Shown: positions 39,294 through 49,700 of the stretch, in pieces
How the letters are laid out: the number at the start of each line of letters is the position of its first letter
How positions within the stretch are numbered: position 1 is the first letter of the stretch
From: Aurantiochytrium sp. KH105
Lineage: Eukaryota > Sar > Bigyra > Thraustochytrida > Thraustochytriidae
Assembly: GCA_003116975.1 (NCBI GenBank)
Contig: BGKB01000052.1
Location: forward strand, 186,001 to 250,000
Direction of reading: 5' to 3'
DNA: 64,000 bases
The notes under the pieces: model-generated
Databases searched by the model: none
What the model was told of the DNA's origin: nothing
What the model saw: only the letters and a program-made list of their open reading frames with translations
Made by a program: the position numbers and the translations under genes

Positions 39294-40085
39294 GGCCCCG
39301 GGCCCGCGCCGCGCCCCAGGAGCGGAGTCGGACGCCGTTTCGGGCGCCTCCTCGCCGCGGAGAAGGACAGAAAGAAAGCTAGATTGCCGCTCTGCAAGGC
39401 TTGCTTGCTTGCTTGCTGTTGTGTTGCTTGCCGCGCTCTCGCCGCCGTCATAATCGTTATAACAGAGAGAGGAGAGGCAGGACAGAGCCCACCTGTCCCC
39501 AGGCGGCGAGCAAGCAAGGGAGCGAGAAGGCGCCGGCTTATTGCGCTGACATGGTGAGGCGCGATTTGCGCGGACTGCGGGTGGACCATCTCGAGGCGCG
39601 GCGCGGGGCCCGGAGACGTGCTCGGGGCCCTGCCCCAACGGCCTCGCGCGCCCCGGACGTGTTTGGGCGAACCCTCGGTCCTGCGAGGTTGGTCTGGCTG
39701 CCTGCCTGCCACGGTGCCTGGGGGAGGAGTGAGCAGGCGCCGGCGCAGGGGTCATGCGCCGGCGGGTGGGGTGGGTGGGTGGGTGGCGCGCTGGCTGGCT
39801 GGCTGGCTTGCGAGCGTGCAAACGAGTCGGTTCATAGATTCGTGCGAGGCGAGACAAGGCATGGCATAGAGTTCTTTGAGCCAAACCTGGAACTTAAACT
39901 AAAGCTCGAAAGCTCGAGTGCAAAGGAGTCTTGGCTTCCTTTGTCAAGTGCGTCGACTTGAATCGACTCGACTCGACTCGACTCGACTCGACTCGGCTCG
40001 ACTCGACTCGACTCGACTCGATTGAAAACCCATTGGAACCTGGCCCTGCTGTAGGTGGGCCCCAAACCAAAATCGTCCTGGATCA
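39294..40085. promoter_or_regulatory. Divergent region with GGGT/GGCT and GACTC repeats
   Basis: Between two divergent hypothetical genes. It contains GGGTGGGT/GGCTGGCT (about 39765-39810) and the GACTC array. No gene seen. Confidence 0.45.
39965..40020. repeat. ACTCG pentanucleotide repeat, about 11 copies
   Basis: Near-perfect ACTCG array with one GCTCG variant, about 65 bases upstream of the next gene. Confidence 0.9.
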
Positions 40086-41297
40086 ATGCCAGCGCACGCC
40101 CGTGGAAGACGACGCAGGCGAACCCAACGCGAGTCTACGGCAAAACTCCAGCGCTTCGACTCTGCAACGCATTTCTGCGAGAACCAACCGGCGCCAGGCT
40201 CTGGACCTCAGCGCGGAAATCTGCGAGATCTTCCAGCCGCGCGGCACAAGCGAAACGCTGCTGTAGCGGCGCCAACTTGCCGCGTATCGTTCGCTTCGAC
40301 TGAAAGCGAAGGTGGTAAAGCGATGAACCCTCCGGTGACTCACTCAAGCCATGCTGGTCAGCTTTTTGAACAAGAGGCCCAGAGACCAAAAACACGCAAA
40401 GGCAAATGGCCGAGGACGCGGCCACGCTTTGCGTCGAGAAACTCCGCCAGAACAGCTGACCAGGACGAGAGAGATGGAAGATTGCGAACGAGTCGACCAA
40501 AGTCTCTCGAGATTCCACCACCTGATATGGTTGACTCAGACCTCGCTTCCTCGGCCATGCGCTGCAAAGACCTTCGGCGTCTCGTCGATGGTCATGTTGG
40601 CTCATGGGCAAAGAGCGCGTCAGCCTCGGCAGAGTTTCCAGACCGCTTGAGTAGTGGTCTCAGCAAGCTTGCAGCCATTAGCGGATCGAGCGTCCGATCC
40701 ACTGCGTGTCCATGTGATCCATGGACACTTACTTCGTGTCTGACTGATGACGAGAATCGCGCACTCGCATCCCTCGTCGCGGAGCTGCTTGTACGTGAGA
40801 TGAAAGTGCAGCAAACACGTCCCTCGTCTGCAGGGTTCTCTTCGACGGCGACTTCTTCATACGGATTCCACGCTCCTGGAAGCGGCGACGTTGCGGTCCT
40901 TGTCGCCAAGGCCGCAGCCGCTTCCTTGCATCCTCGCCCGCCACCCGCCCGATCCTTTCCGCACCTTTCAGGCCCTCTTGCGCTTCCCGTGCGCAAGGTC
41001 ATACCGCCACCTCTTTTACCGACATCTCGGGAGGTGCGCGATGGTGGGTTTCGTGGTAGATCGCATCGTTTTAGCACGGGCCCACGACTTGGAGGGGGAA
41101 GCGCTGGCGCAAGCGCAAGCGCAAATGCGCGACCTCTATCGGCCTCGACGGCGTCTCTACCCCCAAATGACAAATTTTGGGCCCTTTTAGCTTCGCAAGG
41201 TTTGCATCCTCTTTCCGAGCAAGCCTCTGTGCTTTTCCAGACACATCTTCGCTACGCCACCCCGCGCGTATCGCCCAATTCCACCGTAACAGCTTGA
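40086..41297 (+). CDS. Hypothetical Ser/Arg/Pro-rich protein
   Basis: A 403-residue single-exon frame of unknown family. It is rich in Ser, Arg, Ala and Pro with only short ordered-looking pieces, for example LTDDENRALASLVAELLVREMKVQQ (shown here in part: NRALASLVAELLVREMKVQ, near residue 230) and DKFWALLASQGLHPLSEQAS near the C-terminus. No signal peptide, membrane helix or enzyme motif is visible. Composition less extreme than that of the GC-driven artefact frames elsewhere supports it as real. The first ATG is used. Confidence 0.55.
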   Translation: MPAHARGRRRRRTQRESTAKLQRFDSATHFCENQPAPGSGPQRGNLRDLPAARHKRNAAVAAPTCRVSFASTESEGGKAMNPPVTHSSHAGQLFEQEAQRPKTRKGKWPRTRPRFASRNSARTADQDERDGRLRTSRPKSLEIPPPDMVDSDLASSAMRCKDLRRLVDGHVGSWAKSASASAEFPDRLSSGLSKLAAISGSSVRSTACPCDPWTLTSCLTDDENRALASLVAELLVREMKVQQTRPSSAGFSSTATSSYGFHAPGSGDVAVLVAKAAAASLHPRPPPARSFPHLSGPLALPVRKVIPPPLLPTSREVRDGGFRGRSHRFSTGPRLGGGSAGASASANARPLSASTASLPPNDKFWALLASQGLHPLSEQASVLFQTHLRYATPRVSPNSTVTA

Positions 41298-42015
41298 AAG
41301 TCACGGACATACGAGGTATACGTGCAAAACGCCCCACACATTAATGTGACCATTATTAGTTAGTAGTCAAAAATCTTGCACGATTCCTATGTTGCTGGTA
41401 TACTGCAGCTTTCTCAGCTTGTATACGAGCTTTGTATGCATGCATGCATGCATGCATATAAAGTCTTCATTTTGGGCCGAGATGGATGGCATTCTCACCT
41501 CCATTCTCGGGAAGAAGCCCGGCCAAGACTGCATCGTCTGCTTTGCCACGGCAGGCCAAGGCATTCGTCACCGTCGCAGTATACACATCCCACGCTCCCC
41601 TTCATCCCATCCGAATCCCTAACCTCCCTCCCATCCTCCAAGACATTTCCTCCTCCAGGCCAGCCAGCCTCCCTGGCCGCTGTCCCCCCTCCGCCGCCGT
41701 CCAGCCTGACCACCCTAACCAACCCTAACCTCCCTCCCTCCCGATACCGTCAGGGTTAGGGTACGCTACCAAAGAGGCCCAAAAAGCGGTCTATCGAGTG
41801 TGTGGCGGCCTCGCGGCGGGCGCCCGGGGCGGCGGCGGCAAGTGCGGCAAAGGGCGGCCGCAAGTGCAGAATGGGCGGCGGCAAGTGCGGAAAGGGCGGC
41901 CGCAAGTGCGGCAAGGGGCGGCGGCGCAAGTGCCGCAGGGCGCGGCGGCGCGAGGAAGGCAGACTGGAGACGCAGCGGGAGCAGCAGCACGGCAGGCAGC
42001 AAGCACAGCAGCACC
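41298..42015. promoter_or_regulatory. uS19 promoter region with telomere-like motifs and a TGCA palindrome
   Basis: Contains (TGCA)5 at 41436-41459 running straight into TATAAAG (41457-41463), pyrimidine tracts, and several CCCTAACC/GGGTTAGGG motifs. A 46-codon frame from 41482 (MDGILTSILGKKPGQDCIVC) is open but too short to call. The last 250 bases before the uS19 ATG are GC-rich. Confidence 0.45.
41616..41762. promoter_or_regulatory. Cluster of telomere-like motifs upstream of uS19
   Basis: CCCTAACC occurs at 41617-41624, 41713-41720 and 41723-41730, and AGGGTTAGGGT at 41752-41762 in inverse orientation. They lie about 250-400 bases before the uS19 start codon, separated by pyrimidine-rich CTCCCTCC words. 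Confidence 0.5.
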
Positions 42016-42874
42016 ATGGTACGTCTCGCGCGCGCGGGGCCGCCGCGGGCGCGCAGAGGGCCGCCGCGGGAGGCCCCCCCCGCCCCCCGCCCGCGGCCCT
42101 GCGTCGGCGCGGGGCCGGGCGTGGACGCGGATGGAGGCATGGAGGGATGGAGGGATGGCGAGATCGACGAGTGGCGAGCTCTAATGGTTGGCGTGCGGGG
42201 AGAAAGGACAGCTCGCGGGGAGAAAGGAAAGCACAGCGGCTGCGAAGACGTAGTGTTGGGTCTGGCCGACGGAAGGGTTGGCTGGATTGCTTGCCCTGTT
42301 TTGTTTTTATTTTGGAGGGGAGGGGTTGCGAAATGGGGTACAAGGAAAACGGGACGAACGCGGACAAGACTGACGATGACGCGATGATGTTGACGATTGA
42401 TTGGAACAGGCGGACACCGAGCCCGTGGAGCTTTCGCTCGAGGAGCAGGCGGAGCTCAAGAAGAAGCGGACCTTTAAGAAGTTCTCGTACCGTGGCATCG
42501 ACCTCGACAAGCTTCTCGACCTCACCCATGAGGAGCTCATGAAGATGGTCAAGGCCCGCGCCCGGCGGCGGTTCAACCGCGGCCTCAAGCGCAAGCCTAT
42601 GGCCCTCATCAAGAAGCTGCGCAAGGCCAAGAAGGAGACTGGCCCCATGGAGAAGCCGGAAATCGTGAAGACGCATCTCCGCAACATGATCATCGTCCCT
42701 GAGATGATCGGCAGCATGGTCGGCGTGTACAACGGCAAGACCTTCACCACCGTGGAGATCAAGCCCGAGATGATCGGTCACTACCTGGGCGAGTTCTCTA
42801 TTACCTACAAGCCCATTACACATGGCCGCCCCGGTATCGGCGCGACCAACTCCTCGCGCTTCATCCCCCTCTAA
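42016..42874 (+). CDS. RPS15: 40S ribosomal protein uS19 (S15), intron directly after the ATG
   Basis: Exon 1 is only the start codon (42016-42018, context GCACCATGG). The intron 42019-42409 opens GTACGT and ends GGAACAG. Exon 2 (42410-42874) begins GCGGACACCGAG, giving [14 protein letters not shown] and a total of 155 residues. [68 protein letters not shown] and [17 protein letters not shown] are near-identical to animal S15. The protein sits in the 40S head near the decoding site. An intron right after the ATG is a recurrent arrangement in ribosomal protein genes of several eukaryotes. The exon 1 assignment is inferred from phase and splice signals. Confidence 0.93.
42019..42409 (+). other. 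391-nt intron of uS19, phase 0 after the start codon
   Basis: GTACGT donor immediately after ATG and CAG acceptor before GCG GAC. Its 5' part is GC-rich and its 3' part becomes T/G-rich toward the acceptor. Confidence 0.8.
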
Positions 42875-43981
42875 ACTAATCTGTAAGACCGCGTTTAGTT
42901 TGGCTTTGACTCCCACGTTGTTGTTCCCTTGAATTTTGTTTTGGTCCTCTCGTGATGTTTTGCGTGGCATTTGTGAGCGAGGAAGATTCAGACGTGTCGC
43001 AAGAGAAAAAGTTTACTTTGCTTTGCTTTCCTTCGACTCCTTCGTTGTTAATCTTGTATTTCGGTTCTCTCATGCTGGGAACGACACAGTAGTATCGCCA
43101 GATCAGTGACACAGGATTATCGCAAAGAAAATATTTCTACACGTTGCGAAACAGGAGTAACGCAACAAAAATACGTTTTCATCTTGCTGCCCGTTGCTTT
43201 GCTTTATGTTGCTTTGCTTTATGTTGCTTTGCTGCCCTTTTGCTTTGCTGCCCTTTGTTTTGCTGCCCGTTGCTTTGCTTTGCTGCCCGTTGCTTTGCTT
43301 TGCTGCCCGTTGCTTTGCTTTGCTGCCCGTTGCTTTGCTTTGCTGCCCGTTGCTTTGCTTTGCTGCCCGTTGCTTTGCTTTGCTGCCCGTTGCTTTGCTT
43401 TGCTGCCCTTTGTTTTGCTTTACTGCCCGTTGCTTTGCTTGGCTTTGTTTGGCTTTGTTTGGATTTGCTTGGATTTGCTTGGATTTGCCTCGACTCACTC
43501 GTTCTTGATTTTGTCATTTAGTCAATCATCTCGTGGCAGAGAAGACGCAGAAGTATTGCAATAACCACAATTGCTCTGCTTTGTGTTTGGGGACCATTAA
43601 AGGCGTATGAGAGCCAGTCGCTTGCGCGCACGATTTGATTTGAAGAATATGTCAAAGGAGAATACGAAAGGAGATTCATGAAGCTATTTCTTCATTGTCT
43701 TTGATACTACAACATTATCGTAGGCGGGTCTGATTATTGGAGCAAAGCCGGAAGCACATCACTTTTAATGTTCCCTTCTCTTATTGGAATGGGGAGAAAA
43801 GGAGGTGGGTGTGTATCACGAGTCAATCGACTCTTGCGCGTGTCAGGTGTGCTGTCAGTGTTTGGTTGTTTCATTTGTGCAGGTTTCATTGTTGATCGTG
43901 GCTGGGTTTTCTTTCTGCGGGGCAAGGCGCGTCAAACACTCGAGAGGTTCGAGAACGTCGGGCCCTTGGGCTTCTGGGGCT
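42875..43981. other. Convergent 3' region of uS19 and NDC80, with a minisatellite
   Basis: About 1.1 kb of lower-GC sequence. Its centre is the 20-bp tandem array listed separately. Apart from that I see no gene; frames on both strands over the array are simple translations of the repeat. Confidence 0.5.
43187..43487. repeat. Minisatellite: 20-bp unit TGCTGCCCGTTGCTTTGCTT
   Basis: Seven perfect 20-bp units at 43261-43400, with degenerate copies on both sides (TTGCTTTGCTTTATG type on the left, TTTGTTTTGCTTTACTGCCC on the right) and a 10-bp GGATTTGCTT triplicate at 43461-43487. Perfect homogeneity at the centre and decay at the edges indicate recent turnover. Confidence 0.95.
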
Positions 43982-45955
43982 TCACGGAGAGACCGCGGCA
44001 AGACCCGCAACGCGCGCCTCGTGCTCCTCGCAAAAGACAGCTGCTGCATCCAAAGACCCCTGGAGTGTACCCTTGAGATCTGCAAGCGACTGCGCAACGT
44101 TCTCCTTGAACGAGAGAAAGCTGTCCACAGCCATGTGCAAGTCATCGTCGAGGGCCTCAATCTCGGTCATGTGGTCGGTAGCCTCGCTAGCCAGGCGATC
44201 GCGAAGAGCCTCGAGAGTCTCTTCCGCCTCCCGCAGCGGTTCCGCAAGCTGTTCCGCATCAAGCGTCAGCCGGTGGATGTCCTCCTCGACGGCCTCAGTC
44301 TCTGCGGCACGGCTTGCCAACTCAGCGTCCATGGCGGACTTGTCTTGCTGCAGCTGTGTTTCGGCCTCCTGGAGGCGCTGCTCCAAACCACGAATCACGC
44401 TGCGCACCGCCTCCTGCGCCTCGTCATTCTCCTCGACCTTGGCGTGCAATTCCATGTTGCTAGTACGAATTTGATGCGTCTTCTTGATCGACTCTTCTCG
44501 GAGATCCTGCAGCGCAGACGTGATGGCACCCACATCGGCGCGCTCGCCCTGGCCTGTCGCTTGATCTGCACCAAGAGAGACTAGCATGTTACGCCGCGTG
44601 TCGAGACGCAACTGGATATCAGCGCCCTGGCGCTGTTGGCCTGCGGCTGCCGCCTGGGTCAACTTGAGCGACTTGGCGATTGCATTGTATTCCTCGAGGA
44701 GCGCCTCGATGCGCTGCGTGCGCTTCGAAATGGACATTTCCACCTCCCATGTTTCATTCTGCATGTCATCACGCTGCTCTAGCACCGTGTTGCACGATGC
44801 CTCCAGAGACCGCTTCTCTTGTGTCATGCGCTCTGCATCCGCCGGGTTCAACTCCTGCTCATCGAGGATACTCTGGACCTTGGACTTGGCGTGCTCTGCC
44901 TGAGCCAGCTCGACCTCCTTGGCGCGGACCTCGGCCTCGCGCTCCCGCACCTTGGCGACCATAATGTCCTTGTTTTCTAGGAATTGGCGAATGAGCTTGT
45001 CCCACTTGAGCTTGTCGCTCGTGAAATCGCGTTTGCGCTGCTCCAGCTCTGGGATCAAACTCTGTTTCTCCGATTCGAATTCCAGGTCCTGGCCTAGGTC
45101 TGAACGCTTCCGCTCCAGATCCGTAATCTCCTCCTCAATGACCACGTCGCGCTCGCGGAACTTGCCCGCCAACTCGGCGTCGAGCTCCTCGTAACGGTTA
45201 TCGTCGCCACACAGAAAGCACTGGTACGCCTTTCGAATGTACGTGAAAAAAATACGGTCAATGTCCTCCTCCGAGGCATCGTCGTCGTCGTCCTCAGAAA
45301 GTCCAGCCAGCTCGTCATACTCGAGCAGTTCCACGAGCCACACGAGCGACGCCAGTAGCGCAGGCCACGTATGCGGGCTTCCCACGGCAGCAAGCGAGGT
45401 CTTGCTGATGTTGAAAGGGTACCTGAGACCCTTCATCATGACGGTCACCTCGTCTGCCACCTTGCTGCCGAATTTGCGGCTTGGATCAAGCATACGAAAG
45501 AGAAAAATAACCACATGCTCAAAGTCCTTGCCTGTCGGCCGATGCAGGATCTTGGGCGAGAGCGCCTGGTCGTAGTTGTGCTCCGAAAGGAATCGAATTA
45601 GCGTTTCGATGCACTGCGCCCGAAAGCTCTTTTCATTAAGAGGACGCGGGTCGCTCTTGAGCGCGCTCGTTGCGCTGCCCATGGTGGCGATCGACTTTCT
45701 GCGAGACGCCACAGAGACTGTGGACTGACGACGATTGCCCCCATGCATCGACGCGCCTACCGTGGGCATCATGGACATGCGTTTGTTCGCCTTGGCTTTC
45801 TTCGCCGTCGTGCCCATTCCTCCGCCCAGCGAATACCGGGGCAGCGTCGTCCCGGGACCGAGCGACATGCGCGTTTTCGCCGGCCCACCGCCGCCCATGT
45901 TCATGCGCGAGCTCGACACGCGCCCCAGCGCGGGTCTCCGCTGTTGACTCTGCAT
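43982..45955 (-). CDS. NDC80: Kinetochore protein NDC80/HEC1
   Basis: A 657-residue single-exon protein, typical NDC80 length. The first about 100 residues are a basic, Ser/Arg/Gly-rich tail with several RRxS-type sites (RRKSIA, RRQSTV), the tail that Aurora B phosphorylates in other species. The calponin-homology domain follows at about 105-215 (FLSEHNYDQALSPKILHRPT, VVIFLFRMLDP, LRYPFNISKTSLAAVGSPHT and WPALLASLVWLVELL), matching yeast and human NDC80. The rest is a long coiled coil to the C-terminus, which pairs with NUF2. The complex links kinetochores to spindle microtubules. The N-terminal MQSQQRRPALGRVSS is a conserved-looking start. Confidence 0.93.
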   Translation of the reverse strand: MQSQQRRPALGRVSSSRMNMGGGGPAKTRMSLGPGTTLPRYSLGGGMGTTAKKAKANKRMSMMPTVGASMHGGNRRQSTVSVASRRKSIATMGSATSALKSDPRPLNEKSFRAQCIETLIRFLSEHNYDQALSPKILHRPTGKDFEHVVIFLFRMLDPSRKFGSKVADEVTVMMKGLRYPFNISKTSLAAVGSPHTWPALLASLVWLVELLEYDELAGLSEDDDDDASEEDIDRIFFTYIRKAYQCFLCGDDNRYEELDAELAGKFRERDVVIEEEITDLERKRSDLGQDLEFESEKQSLIPELEQRKRDFTSDKLKWDKLIRQFLENKDIMVAKVREREAEVRAKEVELAQAEHAKSKVQSILDEQELNPADAERMTQEKRSLEASCNTVLEQRDDMQNETWEVEMSISKRTQRIEALLEEYNAIAKSLKLTQAAAAGQQRQGADIQLRLDTRRNMLVSLGADQATGQGERADVGAITSALQDLREESIKKTHQIRTSNMELHAKVEENDEAQEAVRSVIRGLEQRLQEAETQLQQDKSAMDAELASRAAETEAVEEDIHRLTLDAEQLAEPLREAEETLEALRDRLASEATDHMTEIEALDDDLHMAVDSFLSFKENVAQSLADLKGTLQGSLDAAAVFCEEHEARVAGLAAVSP

Positions 45956-46704
45956 CGTGCGCGAATTCCTCTCGCTCCCCTCCTTCGCGCCGCTCGCGTC
46001 GCTGGCCTGTTCCCGCCTGCGCGTCCCGTTCGAGCTGTGCTTGCGCCCGCGGCGCAGACTCCTCGACGTCCTCCGCGAGCTGTTGCTACCTGCTGCTCGG
46101 GTCCCGCCCGAGTTTTTTTCCCACGACCGTTACACACCTGCCCGACCTGCACCGGACTCGGAGTATACTAGTATTGAACATGTTAAGGTGGTGCGATGAC
46201 GCTTGTGCAAACGCAGCGGACCCGCGTCATGCTTTGAACCCTCACCCCAATAATAATCTTGGAGGGAAGGAAAGAGACAAGACGACACAAGCAAGAGAAC
46301 AAGAAACAAAGAAACAAAGAAACAAAGAAACAAAGAAACAAAGAAACAAGGAAAGACGCAATCTTTATCGATGCATTTCTCGGTGAACAAAAAGGTGTAC
46401 AAATAGAGACAAATGGATGATGGTCACTGAGATCTATATGCATCGAAAGCGTGCATCAATACAATGTCACGTGAATACCATGCGCTGGCTTAGCTGGCTG
46501 GCCTACGCAGTGAAGCAAAAAGCAAGGCTATAACATGCATGCCTACCTACCTGAGTGCCAACCTTACCAGACAACAATACAAAATTTACTGTCGCCCAGT
46601 CGGTCGGTCAGTCACTCACTCCATTGGCCAAGCAATAAATCAGAATCATAAAGTTCATCAGCCCATCAATGGCACAAAAGGCTGATGCGCAGATGGGACT
46701 TTGT
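45956..46704. other. Spacer between NDC80 and the giant DENN gene, with an 8-bp repeat
   Basis: The left part (45956 to about 46150) should hold the NDC80 promoter. An AAACAAAG array lies at 46303-46350. The right part is A+T-richer and is probably the 3' end of the giant gene. No gene seen. Confidence 0.5.
46303..46350. repeat. AAACAAAG octanucleotide repeat, about 6 copies
   Basis: Tandem AAACAAAG units in the 3' flank of the giant gene. Confidence 0.9.
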
Positions 46705-49700
46705 CTAGCCGCCAACAGCATCGTTCTCAAGGCCGCTCGGAACTGTAGCTGCCAGAGATGAGAGATCCTGAATCTGAGGAGCATCACTCGGGCGCGAAAA
46801 CTTGTGAGCATCCACAAAGCTTTGCACATCGGCCTGAAGGTCCACGGTTTTAAGGGCCTCATGCGAGACCTCCGTAAGCTCTTGGAGCTTGGTTTCCAGA
46901 CGCTTGTGCCAGAATTGAAGTCTCTCATGAAGCGAAATGAGAAAGTTGAACTGGTGCCGCTCAAGGTTGTCATATTTGCGCATTACGCGTGCGGCCTCGT
47001 TGCGATACAGACGCTGAAAATCAGCATACTTGTCGTTTGCGGCCATGTTGTTTTCCTCGGCCTCTCGAAGCTTGCGCCTGGCAGCCCCCACCTTGCGTTG
47101 CTTTCGATCTGTACCGGCTTCCTGGGTGATGTAATTACGATGGTAGTCCTTTTGCTCGCATTCATCAAGCGCTGCGCGAGCCTCAATGACTTTGTCGTTC
47201 GCGCGCGTAAGCGCGTTGCGGACAACGGCCCCGTTCCGCTTCAAATTCATACGAATGTCATTGATTTCCTTGAGATACTGCTGGCAGGTGTCCGCCATCT
47301 CCCGCAGTGAGTTCATCAAAAGATGATCCGACGCGTTGAGACACTCCATCATTGAGCCCACCTGAGCTGTCCATGACTTGTGCACATTATCAATTGCCAT
47401 GAAAAGAGTGCTGACCTCCTTTGTTGGCCCAGACTTGCCATCCGCCACCGAAGCGACGACAGACAATGTTCCATCTGTAGTTGCCTCATCGTCATCGTCC
47501 GCACCATCGCATGACCCAGCTTGTTTGGCCCCACCAGGCAAAGCTTCGGATCTCTCACCTAGAATACTCGTCAACGCGGATGCGCCATCAAGGCCAAAGG
47601 TGTTAGCGTCCAACTCTGTGACGTTGCCTCCGCCCTCTCCAGAGTCTGAACGCGCCTGCGAAGTGAATGACGTCACGGAAGGAGACGCTGACGAGACAGA
47701 CAGCAGAGGTGCCCCGGCGGGTACCTCCGAATGTGCATACGCATTTCCTGACCGATGCGATGCCCCCGAGCGATGCAAAGATCCTTGCCCCGGCACTAAG
47801 TGACGGATGCGTTTCCGAAAGTGACGAATCGAATGCCCAGGACGCCGCAACGAGTCAAAGCGTGCTGTGCCCGTGGTTGACGTTGACCGCGAAGAGGCGC
47901 CCCGCGTGGGCCGATCCATCGAGGCCAGCGACCGTGGCGACCCTGCGTCATCGTCAGCGCCCGTCGTACCATTGTGCAGAGAATCTTCATAGCCGTTCGC
48001 TAGCTTGCCCTGCGTGCTCGACTGAATTAGCTTGCGCTTCTTCATCAAGTCCCGCTTGCTCAACAAGAGCACGGGGAAACGGTCAATCTGATCCTGCGCT
48101 TGCCCAATCACCGACTTCATCACGGCCAGACGCTCCGGGAGAACTTCCAGCAGGCTCTCGCAAATAAGTTTCGAGTGCAGAATCACTGTCTCAACTTCGT
48201 CGCACCGCACGGGGCGCTCACGTCTGCCTGGCGAGTCGTGCAGGACGGGTCTGCGCAAAAATGCATGCCGTGACGAGGTAAACATTTTGGAAAGCTGCGC
48301 AACAGCACTCGACGGACTCAGCGACTGCTTGATACTGGAGGCCATCATTGATGCACCGCCAAGGGTGCGAAGCGACTCTCGCATACGCCGCTCGTGTCGT
48401 GACCCCGAGAATGTCCGCGATGGCGCTGAATCAGTCAGCAGAACCCTCTGGTCATCCGCTGTCGACGTGCTGCTGTAACTCAGATGCGCGCTGTCCGTGT
48501 CACGAGGTAGACGCGACAGGGAGTCAAAGAACCCATTCGTGTCCATCGCAGCGAGATCGAGAACCGCATCGTTGTCACCCTCCAACACAATAGGCTCCTC
48601 GGTCGTGTCCAGGGCACGTGAACGCTGCGACATAAAGGGAGACTTCTTGGCATGATCCAAGGAAATTTCTTGTACAGACTCCACAAAGGACTGCAGGTAC
48701 TGCAAACACGATGACAACGCGTCCGTGTACCCATTCTGCATAGAAACTAAAAGCTGTGAAAAGCACGTCTCGTAAACCTGCCGTGCGCCCATGTAGGCCT
48801 TTTCTGACTCCGACTTGGCCTTTTTCGCCTTCTCGCACTCGTCGCGCAATGCAAACAGCTTCTCGCATCGTCGTGACTCTTCTGATCGCGAGCGAAATTC
48901 AATGCCGCGCATCGATGCCTCGCACTCGTTCATCTCCGCTTCAACACGGGCAAGATTATCGCGCGAACTCGTAAATCGATCACGCGCTTGCATCAGGTCT
49001 ACTTCCGCATTATCCTTGCTTCTCACGTACTCGAGCAAGTCACCGTTCAATGATCGCTTGCTCGCACGTGCATCCATGGTCAGGGTACTCAACGCTGCAT
49101 GTAGTTCAGTCAGCTCCTCCATCTCGTTCGTAATACTTGCAAAAGTCTTGAGGAAGAGGTCGTCAAATGGATCAGCATCGCGTCGCTGCTCCAAGAGGTT
49201 CAGCGGCACATGACCTAACTGAGCACATAGTTTTTCAAGATCGTGTGTCGCACGTCGCTGCGACTTAGCGAGGCCGTCTGTGTGCTTATACAGGGACTTC
49301 ATGCGATACTTGAGCTCGTTAAATCGTAGCACGAGCGTTCCAAGGCTGCGACGCATGTAGACCGCAAAGAGACGCCCCTCCAAGCTCACAGAGTCCACGG
49401 AGTCAAAACGCCCAGATCGTCGCTGACCATTGGCGTCCAAAACCGGCACCATTGCGTTTCCTCCTTTGGGCGTTTCTGCGTCACCCTCCGCACCCGGCGT
49501 GTCGCTCCCCTCAGGACTCCCTCGGTCCTTGGCCGAGGCGCTTCCCTGCCCGGCGCCGTCCTCGTAATCATCAGTTTCGTCGCCATCCCCCTGTCGCTTT
49601 GCTTCGCTGGTGCTATCCTCAGCAGTCTTGGAAGGAATCATACCTGCCATCGAAGGGTGACGCGAGAAATGGTCCAATGCATCATCAAGGTATCGCTTGG

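Noticed and set aside
41482-41622. 46-codon frame after the TATAAAG motif
   Set aside because: The first 28 residues look protein-like, but the frame ends quickly in Arg/Ser/Pro-rich text and no splice continuation was found.
41700-41770. TTAGGG-type motifs as a chromosome end
   Set aside because: Only single or double units in both orientations, flanked by ordinary genes on both sides.
43261-43400. Evenly spaced repeats as a CRISPR-like array
   Set aside because: Units are directly adjacent with no spacers, and the genome is eukaryotic.
43103-43498. Lys/Gln/Ala-rich repetitive frames over the minisatellite, possibly a repeat protein
   Set aside because: The frames simply translate a homogeneous 20-bp DNA repeat and have no non-repetitive flanks with protein character.
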